Below are positions 22,455-32,315 of a stretch of 51,303 nucleotides of DNA, in pieces; position 1 is the first letter of the stretch, and every line of letters begins with the position of its first letter. This stretch comes from Actinomortierella ambigua (Eukaryota; Mortierellomycota; Mortierellomycetes; Mortierellales; Mortierellaceae). The notes beneath the pieces are model-generated. The model did no database searches. It saw only the letters and a list, made by a program, of their open reading frames with translations, and was not told the origin of the DNA. The DNA is taken from the NCBI GenBank assembly GCA_016098155.1, contig JAAAJB010000233.1, forward strand, positions 1-51,303. The letters are read 5' to 3'. Made by a program: the position numbers and the translations under genes.

Positions 22455-25160
22455 ATGTTTGGTTACATCAGCTCATTCTGGTCCGAGCCCGACCCTCCCC
22501 AATCTGCATCCTCTTCGCCATCCACAGAGTTGGTGCTAGACCACCACGGCGCACTGGATATTCCGGAGATAGTGCGTCCAATTATCCTCTTTGTCCTGTC
22601 GTACGAAACCCAGCCTCGGCTGCTCCACTCTTCCCGGCGCAACGAGCAGACCGAGAAACACGAGAGCTCAGCACTATCACCATTATCATCATCTTCGTCG
22701 TCAACTTCACCCGCACAGCTGCTGCAGCAGCTGTTAGCACGATCAAGACCAGTACATCGCCATGTTCATGCAAGAGACCCATCCTCTGTGCGACTGGTGA
22801 ACAAACTATGGTACGACATTTGGCTCAACGTGCGACTTGGCCATCAAGTTTGGAGGCTCGGCGGAACCAAGTTTGACGTGCACGCTGCATTGGATGCTAT
22901 CCAGGGGACGCTTGGCCGACAAAGAGTCGTCGTCCAGCCAAGCGCAGGGTACAATGAGGACGATATCATCAGCAACCTCGATCTTTGCGTGGCCCTCAAC
23001 TCGTTCGCATCGCATCTCGCACACCACAGGCTTGGGCAACTTACACTGAAAGAGGAGCGGCTCGAGAAACGACTGCAGCGACAAAAAGATCATACAAAAA
23101 AGCTATTGGAGCTGCAAGCTAGGCGGGTGCAACTGGTGGTGAATATGCTGTTAAACGTAGAGGGACATGAACAGCAACAATCGCTGCTGGAACAGGAGTA
23201 TGACCGTCTTCAGCAGCAAAGGGCGCACCAAGACATTCAGGAAGCTGCAGAAGAAACAAGACACATGACGGCCAATGCTACAGTGGTGAGGGAGCTATGC
23301 CTACAGAAGGTGCCAAGTCGGATCAAGGGCTTTACGCTGGAAGCAATGTTTCAACATTCCATTTTCGGAAATCTCACGCTACTGGATCTTTCGTTCACCA
23401 ATTTCGCAGAGTTTAACATCGAGCCGCTCTTTGATATCGAGAAATCCGATTCTGGCCCCACCATTGCCGTGTTTCGATTTCTGAGCCTGCAGCATCTTTT
23501 GCTCCGCAATATCCACCTGGAACCAATCTCATCGCCCTTGCTGGATTCATGCCCTGCTGCTCGGAACCTAGTGTCTCTGATTGTCGATGGCGTCATCGCC
23601 CCTGTGTCGACCCTTTGCAATCTTGTCCGACTCTTCCGTACTCCAACGCTCAAGCGAGTCCACATCTCGCGACCCATCTCGAGCCAGACACTGGCCAACG
23701 ACGACAATCCTGGAGGGTCTGGATTGAACATTCACGAACAACAGCTCACTCCTGACAACAGCCTTCACGATATATTGGACGAGCTGCTCCAACGCCACGT
23801 TCATCACTACCACCCGTCGTCTTTGCAGCACCCGCCATTGCTCGTTCTACCCCAGTATGCGAGCCTGGGTCTCGAGTTTCTGGACTCGAGCGAGTACCAG
23901 GATACATCAAGCTTGAGCACGCAGCCGCGGGGGCTCAGACTTGTCTCCGGGTATGTAACAGGGCATGTCGTCCATCGCAATTTGCTGACCGAGGACCGTC
24001 TAGCAGCCTATCTGCAGAGTGAGCAGTCGCAATCTCTACGCGAGCTTCACATGCCGTCGGTTGCCTATGATGTAAAGCCATTCATCGACAGCTTCAGCAA
24101 CAACAACAACAACAACAGCGATGCGCCCATGCATGCAGCAGGATCTGATGGTGACCATCAATGGATGACATGGTGGAGCCAGGTGCCGTACCGATGGCAC
24201 TGTCGACATCTCCGACGACTTTCGCTGAGCTTTCTGACATCGAGCAGCGATCGTTCAATCTGTTTGCAGTCGTCACGGGAGCTGTTTGGATTCCTGACGC
24301 TAAACTGTCCGCAGATCGAAGAGTTGGACCTGCAGAGCCAGTGGATGTTGCTGACATGGGACAGTGGACTGTGTCTGATCAGCCGATGGCGGTGCTTGCG
24401 CCATCTAGTGCTGCGTGGCTGTTCACTCGGGTATGAGTCTCCAGGCGTGAAATCGATGATACAGATGAATAACAAGAAGAGTTGGGAACAAGGCTCGTTG
24501 CTGGGTTCGTGGGCGTTGACTGCACCGACGATGTTGAGGACGACAACAACAACGATCATCCCGTTGGATGTTGAGTGGATAGTGCAGCAGCCCACAGAGG
24601 AACACGTCCAGGGTCGTCGGACGAGCCGAGCCATATGTCGCGAAGTGTTGTGGCTACCTCCGTTCTCCCGGCCCTGCCGTCAAGATATGGAGGATGGTAT
24701 GGAGGCCGAGTCAAAGTTTATGCCCTATGGGGCTGGGAAGATGCTTGACCAGGAAGGTTGCGAGTATGAAAACGGCAGTCTGGCCAAAGCGCTGGAATCT
24801 ATGCTGGAGTTGGATCCTGCTCCCATGAGATCTTCTTCTGTTGCTCTGAACACTGGCTCTTCTCGCTCGACGTCTTTAAGCAACGACGCCAACCCGCAAG
24901 GGTCGACGAGTCCCGATGGTACCACTTTTAGCGAGAAGGAGGAGGAGGATGGCTCACAGACGACGGTGGATGCAAGGGAAGGGGCCCTCTGGGAGAGGCT
25001 CCAGTCGGTGCAGTTCGTGGCCGAGACTCTTAGTCACACGGACTGGAAGCGGCCGCAGAGGCAGTGGGATCATTTTGTAGGGCTGTGTCGCCAGCTCCGA
25101 CCGGACGTTGATTTCCAGTTTTCGTATGCCCGCGATGTGCCAGACTTGTTGCGATCCTAA
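22455..25160 (+). CDS. F-box-like protein A, tandem paralogue with coiled coil
   Basis: Intron-less open frame of 901 aa. The N-terminal region has an F-box-like character (ALDIPEIVRPIILFVL, then a Ser-rich linker, then SSVRLVNKLWYDIWLNVRLGHQVWRLG). Leucine-rich segments follow (LTLLDLSFTNF, LQHLLLRNIHLEP, LVSLIVDGVIAPVSTL, LRRLSLSFL, IEELDLQSQWMLL, LRHLVLRGCSLG). It is therefore a candidate ubiquitin-ligase adaptor with irregular LRRs. Residues about 200-275 (23050-23270) form a predicted coiled coil rich in Glu, Gln and Leu that is absent from the neighbouring paralogue. A short Asn run lies near 24100. The first ATG at 22455 was chosen because its leader peptide (MFGYISSFW) resembles the paralogue's. 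Substrate unknown. Confidence 0.75.
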   Translation: MFGYISSFWSEPDPPQSASSSPSTELVLDHHGALDIPEIVRPIILFVLSYETQPRLLHSSRRNEQTEKHESSALSPLSSSSSSTSPAQLLQQLLARSRPVHRHVHARDPSSVRLVNKLWYDIWLNVRLGHQVWRLGGTKFDVHAALDAIQGTLGRQRVVVQPSAGYNEDDIISNLDLCVALNSFASHLAHHRLGQLTLKEERLEKRLQRQKDHTKKLLELQARRVQLVVNMLLNVEGHEQQQSLLEQEYDRLQQQRAHQDIQEAAEETRHMTANATVVRELCLQKVPSRIKGFTLEAMFQHSIFGNLTLLDLSFTNFAEFNIEPLFDIEKSDSGPTIAVFRFLSLQHLLLRNIHLEPISSPLLDSCPAARNLVSLIVDGVIAPVSTLCNLVRLFRTPTLKRVHISRPISSQTLANDDNPGGSGLNIHEQQLTPDNSLHDILDELLQRHVHHYHPSSLQHPPLLVLPQYASLGLEFLDSSEYQDTSSLSTQPRGLRLVSGYVTGHVVHRNLLTEDRLAAYLQSEQSQSLRELHMPSVAYDVKPFIDSFSNNNNNNSDAPMHAAGSDGDHQWMTWWSQVPYRWHCRHLRRLSLSFLTSSSDRSICLQSSRELFGFLTLNCPQIEELDLQSQWMLLTWDSGLCLISRWRCLRHLVLRGCSLGYESPGVKSMIQMNNKKSWEQGSLLGSWALTAPTMLRTTTTTIIPLDVEWIVQQPTEEHVQGRRTSRAICREVLWLPPFSRPCRQDMEDGMEAESKFMPYGAGKMLDQEGCEYENGSLAKALESMLELDPAPMRSSSVALNTGSSRSTSLSNDANPQGSTSPDGTTFSEKEEEDGSQTTVDAREGALWERLQSVQFVAETLSHTDWKRPQRQWDHFVGLCRQLRPDVDFQFSYARDVPDLLRS

Positions 25161-25979
25161 TCTCAAAAGCTAAAGAGGCCGCCAGGTTACTACTATCTAT
25201 ATTTTTTATTTCAGGGGTTCCAAAGGCATGTGGTCTGAAAAGAGGGACAGGATGCAATTTATTCAAGCCATCCCAAGGTTTACATTCAGCAATATGAGAT
25301 TTCTCTTGTAGAGTAGTACAGTACAACAATGTGGTTGTGTAGGCATGTGAGGTACCACACTCATGCATGATAAAGTTGAGCAGGTGGTTTAAAATCGCTT
25401 TTGAAGGGCACTCTGCCCTGCGCGTTGGTGGAGATGGTTGTGGGTTGGTTGCTTTTTTGGTTCGAGGAAATGGGTACGGTACGTACATATGCGGGGGGGG
25501 GGAGGAGGGTGGAGTGGGGTCGACGATAAAGTTGGCATGGTCCGTGTAGACATGGACAGGGAGTGGGGTAGACCACGATACATTTGTTTGATATAGCACG
25601 AGCGGACTGGAGCGGAGTGAAGGGGATGGAAAGGGAGGGAGAGTGCTGCAGCCTGCAGGTGCATCGCACCTTGTGTCATGGAGATACATGATTGCAGCAA
25701 ACACACAAGCTCCTGTCGACATTGAGGAAAAAGTAGAAAAGTAAGAGAGTGGCTGTGCAAATCCATCCCTCCTTACCCAACACACTGTCTCATTCACTTT
25801 CACTGCCCCACTTAGCTCATTGTCCTCTCTTTGTGCCCCTGGGGAAGGTTCTCTTTGTTCTAAACCGCTTTGGCATTCATTCCATTCAACCACATTACTC
25901 ATCCCTTTCGTCTCTGTCTTTGTCTCCCTTCTCCTTCTTCTTTCTCTCCTTTTCTCCTTCTCATTGTCCCCAATTGCAA
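25161..25979. other. spacer between tandem F-box-like genes
   Basis: It contains a G-run (25493-25502) and a CT/TTC-rich leader (25905-25979) before gene B. The frame of gene B is open upstream to an ATG at 25749, but that leader-derived stretch has no counterpart in gene A, so I treat it as 5' UTR. Confidence 0.5.
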
Positions 25980-28900
25980 ATGTCCATTCTCACCTCCATC
26001 AAGTCATTATGGACTAAACCCGGCACTCCCCCAGCCTCATCCACCTCTTCTTCTGCTTATGCCTCTCCTTCCTCTCCCTGCTCCTCCTCCTCCTCCTCAC
26101 CATCGCCACACCTTCCTCAGCTTGTCCTTGACCACTATGGTGCTCTGGAGATTCCCGAGATAGTGCGTCAAATCATCGTGTTGGTCCTGTCGAGCGAGTC
26201 TCAGCCCCGGCTTCTCCACTCGTCCCGCCGCACCGAAAAGTCCAAGAGGAGGCGAAGGAAATCACCGTTGTCACCATCTCCCTCGTCCTCGTCCTCCTCG
26301 TCGACCAAGCAAAAGCACCCACTACCACCACCGCTACCGCCAAAGCCGGGTAATGGCAACCGTGCCACACAAAGTCCGTCCTCGGTACGCCTCGTCAACA
26401 GGCTGTGGTACGCCGTGTGGCTCGACGTGCGCCTTGGCCACCAAGCATGGAGGCTTGGAGAAACCGTCTTTGATATCGATGCAGCTTTAGAGGCCCTCCA
26501 AAGGACATCTGGGCGCAAGAGGATCATCATCCAGCCCAGCCAAAGCTTGGCACAGTCGAATCGGTCTCTCCAGGGGGTCGTAGACGATGCTCGTTATTCT
26601 GTCGCCATCATGTCGCTCGCCATGCAGTTTACACAACGTAGCGTTCAACGACTCCAGCAACGGGAGAGGCTACCACTACCACCACGGCCGACACAGCACC
26701 ACCATCACCACCACAACTCAGGAGGGAACCACGGCTTCCATGGAGCAGATCGAGGAAGCATAGGAGTCACCCCAGCGGTGGTGAGGGAGCTCTGTCTCAG
26801 GCGAGGACCGTCCTGGGTAAAGGCAGACGCCATGGCGCTGCTCTTCCAGAATGCAATCTTCAGTAATATCACCCTATTGGACCTGTCGTTCACGTACGTG
26901 GCCGACTTTGATATTCAATCGCTGTTCCATGTTGAGGCCATCCTCTCATCGTCAATGTCCACGAGGCCACCCCACAAGGATTTTTACTTTCAAGGACTAC
27001 AACATCTTTTGCTCCGCAACGTTCGACTCGCACCCATCTTCTCCTACATGCCACGTGCTTGCCCTGCTGCGCGGAGCCTCGTGACCTTGGTCCTTGATGG
27101 TATCATCGCTCCCGTCTCCACCATGCGCGACCTTGTCCGACTCTTCCGGACACCGACGCTCAAGCGTGTGCATGTCTCGCGCCCGATGGGGTCCCGGGCC
27201 TTTAACGAGTTTTTTGTCGACGAACACCCGAGTCATCTCAACAGCAACGGCAACGGCATCCACACCAACAGTCATCATCACAACGGCATCAGTCATAACA
27301 CGGGCTATGGCGAGGACAGCCGATTGTCAAACTACAGTAACGCCCTCTTGTTCAGTCCCACCAACAGCTTGTGCGGTCTTCTCGAGGAACTGTTTGATCA
27401 CTACCCTGCTTCGCCTTCATCCTACATGGCATCAATTCCGCCGCCACAGTACGAGAGTCTGGGGCTCGAGCTATTAGACTCGCGTGAGTATCGGGTGGCG
27501 TCAGCAGACGATGACGATGACGACGGCGACGATCACAACGACAAGGTTGAAGACAGGGACGACGATGACAGCGACAATGAATGGTCAGAGGTGCCGTGGG
27601 AATCGACGCTGGGATCGTACTACAGCCATCTCATCCACCGTGATCGTCAGACAGAACAGCGTCTGGCAATGTTCTTGCAGAGCGAACATTCCAAAAGCCT
27701 ACGCGAACTTCATGCGCCGTCGATTGCATATGATGTGAAGTCGTTTATTGAGAGCTTTGGGGCTTCGTCACACTCATCACCATCCTCATCGCCATCGCCA
27801 ATGCCATTGCCATCATCGCCTGGCTCATCACCACCACCGATCCCACCCCGTCCATCTCTATCATCCATCAATTCTGGAGACCACCTGTCAGGCTGCGTGA
27901 GTGTCCACCACCACCCTCACTACCATCCATCCTCGACAACCAATGATGCCCGTCCAATGGCGCCCAGCCAACCTCCACTACCAAGGCCAGTTCCATATCA
28001 ATGGCAATGCCGGAATCTCCGACGATTGACGCTCAGTTTCTTATCCTCGAGCAGCGAGCGTTCGATCTGTATGCAGTCGTCGCGGGAGCTGTTTGGATTC
28101 TTGTCGTTTAACTGTCCGCAAATCGAGGAGTTGGACCTGCAGAGCCGGTGGATGCTGCTGACATGGGACAGTGGGTTATGTCTGACGAGTCGATGGAGGC
28201 AACTACGTCATATGGTGTTGCGTGGCTGTTCGCTCGGGTGCGAGTCTCCAATCGTGTCGGCAGCGATGGAGAAGAGAGGACTGGACTATGGACGACAGCA
28301 ACAGCAACAACAGCAACAGCAACAACAACAGCGACGACTGCCGGGGACGGCATGGCTACCGCCGTTAACTTTGTCGTCGTCATCGCGTACTTCTTCTTCG
28401 TCCTCTACTTTTCCTTCGTCCTCGTCATCATCTTCATTCGACCATGAGTGGATCGTGCAACAGCCAACAAAGGACCTTGTGCGCAAGCGTAGGACGAGCC
28501 GCGCCATGTGTCGTGAGCTGCTTCGGTTGCCTCCGTTCTCAAAGCCGGCACCAGTCCATAACCAGCAGCGACACAGCCTCCCTCATGGAGTCCAATACCG
28601 TGGCGACGGTCAAGGGATAACGATGACGGAGCCAGTCGCGTATATCAGCTACGGAGCCCACGGTCCGCAAGGATCAGACGACCACCCATACGAGCCGGAG
28701 AGTCTGGCCAGTGCACTGGAGTCGATCCTGGAATTGGAGCTTCCCTCGACTGTACCGACGTCTTCTCCTTCGCCTTCTCCTAGCCCCGGTCGTGGCTTCA
28801 GCAGAGATCCCCCGTGGCAAGAGTCTTCAGCCATCTCTCCCACCTTCCCGCCCAAGAAACATACTAGGACCGGTAGCGGCAATCCAGCAGCAGCAACAGC

Positions 28901-29177
28901 AACAGCATCCCCCTCATTCCAATCCCCTACACCATCATCACCATTGCTGGCGAAGGGGGCGGCCGACCCGCGCGAGGGCGCGCAGTGGGAGAGTCTGGAG
29001 ACGGTACGGATCGTGACGGAAGGGTTCATGCACTCGGACTGGACACGGTCGCAGATGCCGTGGAGGGATTTTGCACATGTGTGGCATCGCCTCCGTCCGG
29101 ATATCGAGCTCCAGTTTACGTTTGGACGGAGCACGGCCCCACTGGCGCGGTCTCCTACTATTTCTTCACACTTTTAA
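25980..29177 (+). CDS. F-box-like protein B, tandem paralogue of 22455-25160
   Basis: Intron-less, 1065 aa from the ATG at 25980. That start is preferred over the in-frame ATG at 25749 because MSILTSIKSLW aligns with the start of paralogue A. Shared blocks include ALEIPEIVRQIIVLVLSSE, SSVRLVNRLWYAVWLDVRLG, LRELHAPSIAYDVKSFIESF, SSERSICMQSSRELFGFLS, IEELDLQSRWMLLTWDSGL and SRAMCREL.RLPPFSKP. It differs by lacking the coiled coil and by carrying a His cluster (26698-26720), an Asp-rich stretch (27510-27590), a Ser/Pro tract (27760-27850) and a Gln run of about 13 (28295-28340). The role is probably as for A: an F-box-type adaptor. The expansions are compatible with replication slippage. Confidence 0.75.
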   Translation: MSILTSIKSLWTKPGTPPASSTSSSAYASPSSPCSSSSSSPSPHLPQLVLDHYGALEIPEIVRQIIVLVLSSESQPRLLHSSRRTEKSKRRRRKSPLSPSPSSSSSSSTKQKHPLPPPLPPKPGNGNRATQSPSSVRLVNRLWYAVWLDVRLGHQAWRLGETVFDIDAALEALQRTSGRKRIIIQPSQSLAQSNRSLQGVVDDARYSVAIMSLAMQFTQRSVQRLQQRERLPLPPRPTQHHHHHHNSGGNHGFHGADRGSIGVTPAVVRELCLRRGPSWVKADAMALLFQNAIFSNITLLDLSFTYVADFDIQSLFHVEAILSSSMSTRPPHKDFYFQGLQHLLLRNVRLAPIFSYMPRACPAARSLVTLVLDGIIAPVSTMRDLVRLFRTPTLKRVHVSRPMGSRAFNEFFVDEHPSHLNSNGNGIHTNSHHHNGISHNTGYGEDSRLSNYSNALLFSPTNSLCGLLEELFDHYPASPSSYMASIPPPQYESLGLELLDSREYRVASADDDDDDGDDHNDKVEDRDDDDSDNEWSEVPWESTLGSYYSHLIHRDRQTEQRLAMFLQSEHSKSLRELHAPSIAYDVKSFIESFGASSHSSPSSSPSPMPLPSSPGSSPPPIPPRPSLSSINSGDHLSGCVSVHHHPHYHPSSTTNDARPMAPSQPPLPRPVPYQWQCRNLRRLTLSFLSSSSERSICMQSSRELFGFLSFNCPQIEELDLQSRWMLLTWDSGLCLTSRWRQLRHMVLRGCSLGCESPIVSAAMEKRGLDYGRQQQQQQQQQQQQRRLPGTAWLPPLTLSSSSRTSSSSSTFPSSSSSSSFDHEWIVQQPTKDLVRKRRTSRAMCRELLRLPPFSKPAPVHNQQRHSLPHGVQYRGDGQGITMTEPVAYISYGAHGPQGSDDHPYEPESLASALESILELELPSTVPTSSPSPSPSPGRGFSRDPPWQESSAISPTFPPKKHTRTGSGNPAAATATASPSFQSPTPSSPLLAKGAADPREGAQWESLETVRIVTEGFMHSDWTRSQMPWRDFAHVWHRLRPDIELQFTFGRSTAPLARSPTISSHF

Positions 29178-29560
29178 AAAAACAGATTTGTAAAAACAAA
29201 ACATACAGATGAATAAACGGGTATGGTAGACAACCATCTTTGTTGTTTTTCGTGAGTACTCCGACACGAAGACGAGTCATCACTTCAATTTTTGAAAAAC
29301 AAATAAACGGTGCTTAAACTCCAATGGATGTCACTGAAGACGCTCCAATTTGCAAGAATCCCTCTCTCTCTCACTCACACACACTCTCTCACTTCGCTCC
29401 TTTGGTTTCTTTTTCCTGGCACTGTACTAGTGCAAGAGCACAAGGACATTATCCATCCTTCGCTCCTGTAGCCATCCATTGATCAGTCTCGGCCTCACTT
29501 GAGCAGGTTAACACCTGTCTATCCTCGTAAATAACGAGGCACCTTTTCTTCCCCTTTCAA
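29178..29560. other. spacer between F-box-like gene B and palindrome
   Basis: Past the poly(A) signal this stretch has CTCTCTCTCACT and ACACAC tracts (about 29360-29395). A short hairpin, CCTCGTAAATAACGAGG (about 29523-29539), lies just before the large palindrome. No gene was seen. Confidence 0.5.
29212..29217 (+). terminator. poly(A) signal of F-box-like gene B
   Basis: AATAAA lies 35 nt after the TAA stop of F-box-like gene B. A second AATAAA occurs at about 29302. Confidence 0.4.
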
Positions 29561-30200
29561 CTCACTTGTGTTACTGAGCTACAGAGTACCACTTCTGATC
29601 CACACACCTAAATATACTGTTCTCCGTCCCTGATCACTCTTGTACTGTCCCCCTCTCTGTCTCTGCCTTGTCTACACCCCCTACTCTGTCCATTACTCTG
29701 TCCCCCTCTCCATCCCCTTCTGTAGTCAATATTACCACTGCCTTCTCCGTCCTTACCCTTACTTCACCCATCGCCATGTCGGAGCCCCTCCCAGCTGATC
29801 ATCTCACCCAACACCACCACCACCAAGTGTCCGCTACCTTGCAAGCTGCGTTCCACGGTGGCTGTCCAGTCAGTCACGGCCCTGCTGTTGGGTTGAGATT
29901 GACTGGACGGTCACGTGGCGCGCAGCTTCCAAGGGTGGCGGAACGCTTGGTGTTGCTGTTGGACGAGGTGATCAGGGAGAGGGTTCTGACAAGGCGATTG
30001 GGGAAGTAAGGGTAAGGACGCGAGATGGCAGTCGTGAGATCGACTACAGAAGCGGATGGAGAGGGAGACAGGGTAGGGGACAGAGTAGAGGTGTAGATCG
30101 GACAGAGACGGGGAAGGAGGCAGAGCAGGTAGTATCAGTGACGGGGAACAGCGTAGGTGTGGATCAGGAATGGTGCTCTGCTACCATGTGACACAATGAT
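29561..30200. repeat. 640-bp imperfect palindrome (long inverted repeat)
   Basis: The left arm (about 29561-29872) and the reverse complement of the right arm (about 29900-30200) align along almost their whole length around a 27-nt centre. Anchors include CTGATCCACAC (29596/30158 side), CCCTCTCCATCC(C/G)CTTCTGTAGTC, CGTCCTTACCCTTACTTC and CAAGCTGCG/GAAGCTGCG. By eye, identity is about 75-88 percent depending on the block, with small indels. Transcription from either side would give a long stem-loop RNA. A 113-codon open frame (29668-30009) runs through the loop but looks incidental. No transposase, clear terminal motif or target-site duplication was seen. It may be a fold-back or MITE-like element, or an inverted duplication of CT-rich sequence. 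Confidence 0.85.
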
Positions 30201-31189
30201 AGCGAAATAGAACAGTGGTTGCTAGAGAACGAAGAAAAAAGATGTTTTTTTTTTATTTCTTTACAGGGGTGGGCAGGCGTGAACCTTGTCGCACTGATCC
30301 TTTCTGAGCGTGGATGGGGGAGAGCCACTGTGTTGACACTTTGTAGATGGTGCGGGGCATAGACCACATTGTTCCACGATGTTACACCGCCTGCCGGTCG
30401 GTGATAGCCTTTCGCTCCAAGATACCGCAGATCATTTCCACCTGTTGTTCTTACAAGTTGATTGTGGGTTTCAGCAAGCCCACACCATCCACCTACAACT
30501 CAAGAGCTCACATCGGTTCCCCCCCCCCCCGGCGAAGAGCGCGGATGTCCACAGGTGGGGTACCGAAACGTATAATTTTATCCGCCTCCTCAGTGTACTA
30601 TTTCTTACATATTTTCCCTTTTCACAATTGATAAGAGGGAGTAGAGGCGCGGTAACGCTCAAGTTTTAGGTCTAAATCTTGGAGTAAACTCAATAACGAA
30701 TTTGGCCAGGGGTTATATAACGCCCATGTTACTCGATCAACAGCACGTTTCGTGCTGTCAATAACGCGCCTTTTCATAGGTCGTGCCTGAGAGCGTACGA
30801 AGGGTAGGGGGAGAGAGATCGTGAGGCGATGTCTGGAGCAGGGTAAGAGACCCTCCCCCCCCCCATCTCGAAATCGCAATCGCTTTCCTCATCCTCGAGT
30901 TCATCCTCTACCGCATGTTGTCACCACCTATGTGGTTTCTTTCGAGGGCATTGACACGGACAGCGCGGTGCATGGTAGGGGGGGGGCGAAGGGGTTGTGA
31001 GAGATGAAAGTGAGGAAGGAAAGAGAGAGTATAGTGATAGCCTACATAGATGCTGGCACGTTTGCTCGCGCGTTAACTTGCGCAGACAGCACAGTTGTTT
31101 GCATATCAAACATTGTAACAGAGAGGGGCAAGCTCCATTGACATGGCAGAAAAATCTTATCACTTCAACTGTGCGCTAGAACCAAAATG

Positions 31190-31560
31190 ATGCTCTCGCA
31201 CGCCCCCTATCTAATGTGGTTTCTGCATTATTTACGAAATGCTATGTAGCTCAATGTGGTCCCTGCATTTTCTGTTTTTGTCACCCATGTTCTTGCGCGT
31301 TCCTGTGCCCCCAGTCTATTGTCATGCGCCGTGAACACCCCCAGTTTCGTAGTTGCTTCTCACACCCATGCTCGGTCTCGTTCCCCTATTGCTTTTTTTT
31401 CTTCGTTTTATGCATGCGCACGCCCCTATGCCCCTTTTCGTTGTTGCTTCCCACGCCCCTATTCGATCACATGCTCCCGTTCGTTTTTTTTTTTTTTTTT
31501 TACGTGCAGCACACACTCCTATGCCCACTACGCCATAATAGCTTTACTACAGAGTGAGAG
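31190..31560. repeat. degenerate CACGCCCCTATxC repeat block
   Basis: Related units recur irregularly, for example AATGTGGT(TT/CC)CTGCATT (31213 and 31253) and TTGCTTC(T/C)CAC(A/G)CCC(C/A)T (about 31353 and 31443), separated by T-runs. The opposite strand at about 31650-31990 has similar words, including GTCATGCGC(C/T)GTG (31319-31334 versus the complement of 31796-31808). It appears to be an old inverted, decayed repeat array. Confidence 0.45.
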
Positions 31561-32214
31561 GACCGTCTAAGCACACTCTGATGAGTATCTTCGGCTCTTC
31601 AAGGACCAAACAAATACCCTCACGCTTCTTTTCTAATACATACACGTGTTATCCTCCAGAGGGCGAGAAAAAAAAAGGACATAGGAGCGTTCGTTGGTAT
31701 GGGTAGCAATGAGATAGGAGGGCATGCACATGACATGAAAACAGAAAGGGCATGGGAATGTGCCAAGGCGCGGGTGTAGGAAGAAACAGTGAGAGCACAG
31801 CGCATGACTATACTATAGAAAAAGAGTATGCTCAGAGCATAAATAATGAAATGAGCACAACGTGCATCTGTGGATAGCTGAAAAAAAAGTACACAGTACG
31901 CGCAACTCATCGACAGAGAAAATCAGCTACGGAGAATAGAAGGTTGTTGGCAGAGAAAGAGGTTAATGCATGCACAGAGCATGAACACATAAAAGAGGCA
32001 GCGAAAAGGAATGCATGAAAGTGAACTGGATTATGGGATCGTGCAAGGTGATTCAACCACAACCGGACGGAGGTCGAGATGTACTAGCATTGTGGGATAA
32101 GATATTGTAGGGCTGTTTGCATGTAATGTTTATTGTATGTTCCCTAAAACAAACGATTGTGATTTGCATCATAGACGCATAGTAAAGTGCTTCGTAAGCG
32201 AGCCTCAGAATGTC

Positions 32215-32220
32215 TATAAA
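32215..32220 (+). promoter_or_regulatory. TATA box of the 168-aa gene
   Basis: TATAAA lies 96 nt upstream of the ATG at 32316, followed by a CT-rich stretch and an A-run just before the start codon. Confidence 0.45.
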
Positions 32221-32315
32221 TCTGGATAATCTTCGTGCAATTCCTTTTCACAAACGCCTCTCACAACTCACCTACCTTTCATCCCCCTCCCCCCCAAAAA
32301 AAAAACTCCAACACG

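Larger units (their letters stand above)
30201..32315. other. gene-poor, repeat-rich interval
   Basis: No supported gene in 2.1 kb. It contains homopolymer runs (C at 30519-30529, G at 30980-30986, T at about 31484-31501), a perfect 8-bp stem with 3-nt loop (30740-30758, ACAGCACG/CGTGCTGT), and degenerate CATGC/CACGCCCC repeats from 31190 to 31990. Open frames on both strands here are low-complexity. Confidence 0.6.

Noticed and set aside
25749..25979. N-terminal extension of F-box-like protein B from an upstream in-frame ATG.
   Set aside because: The stretch is CT-rich leader sequence with no counterpart in paralogue A, whose start aligns with the ATG at 25980.
29668..30009. 113-codon frame running through the palindrome loop.
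   Set aside because: It arises from reading one arm and part of its complement. The only ATG (29776) leaves 78 codons with no domain.
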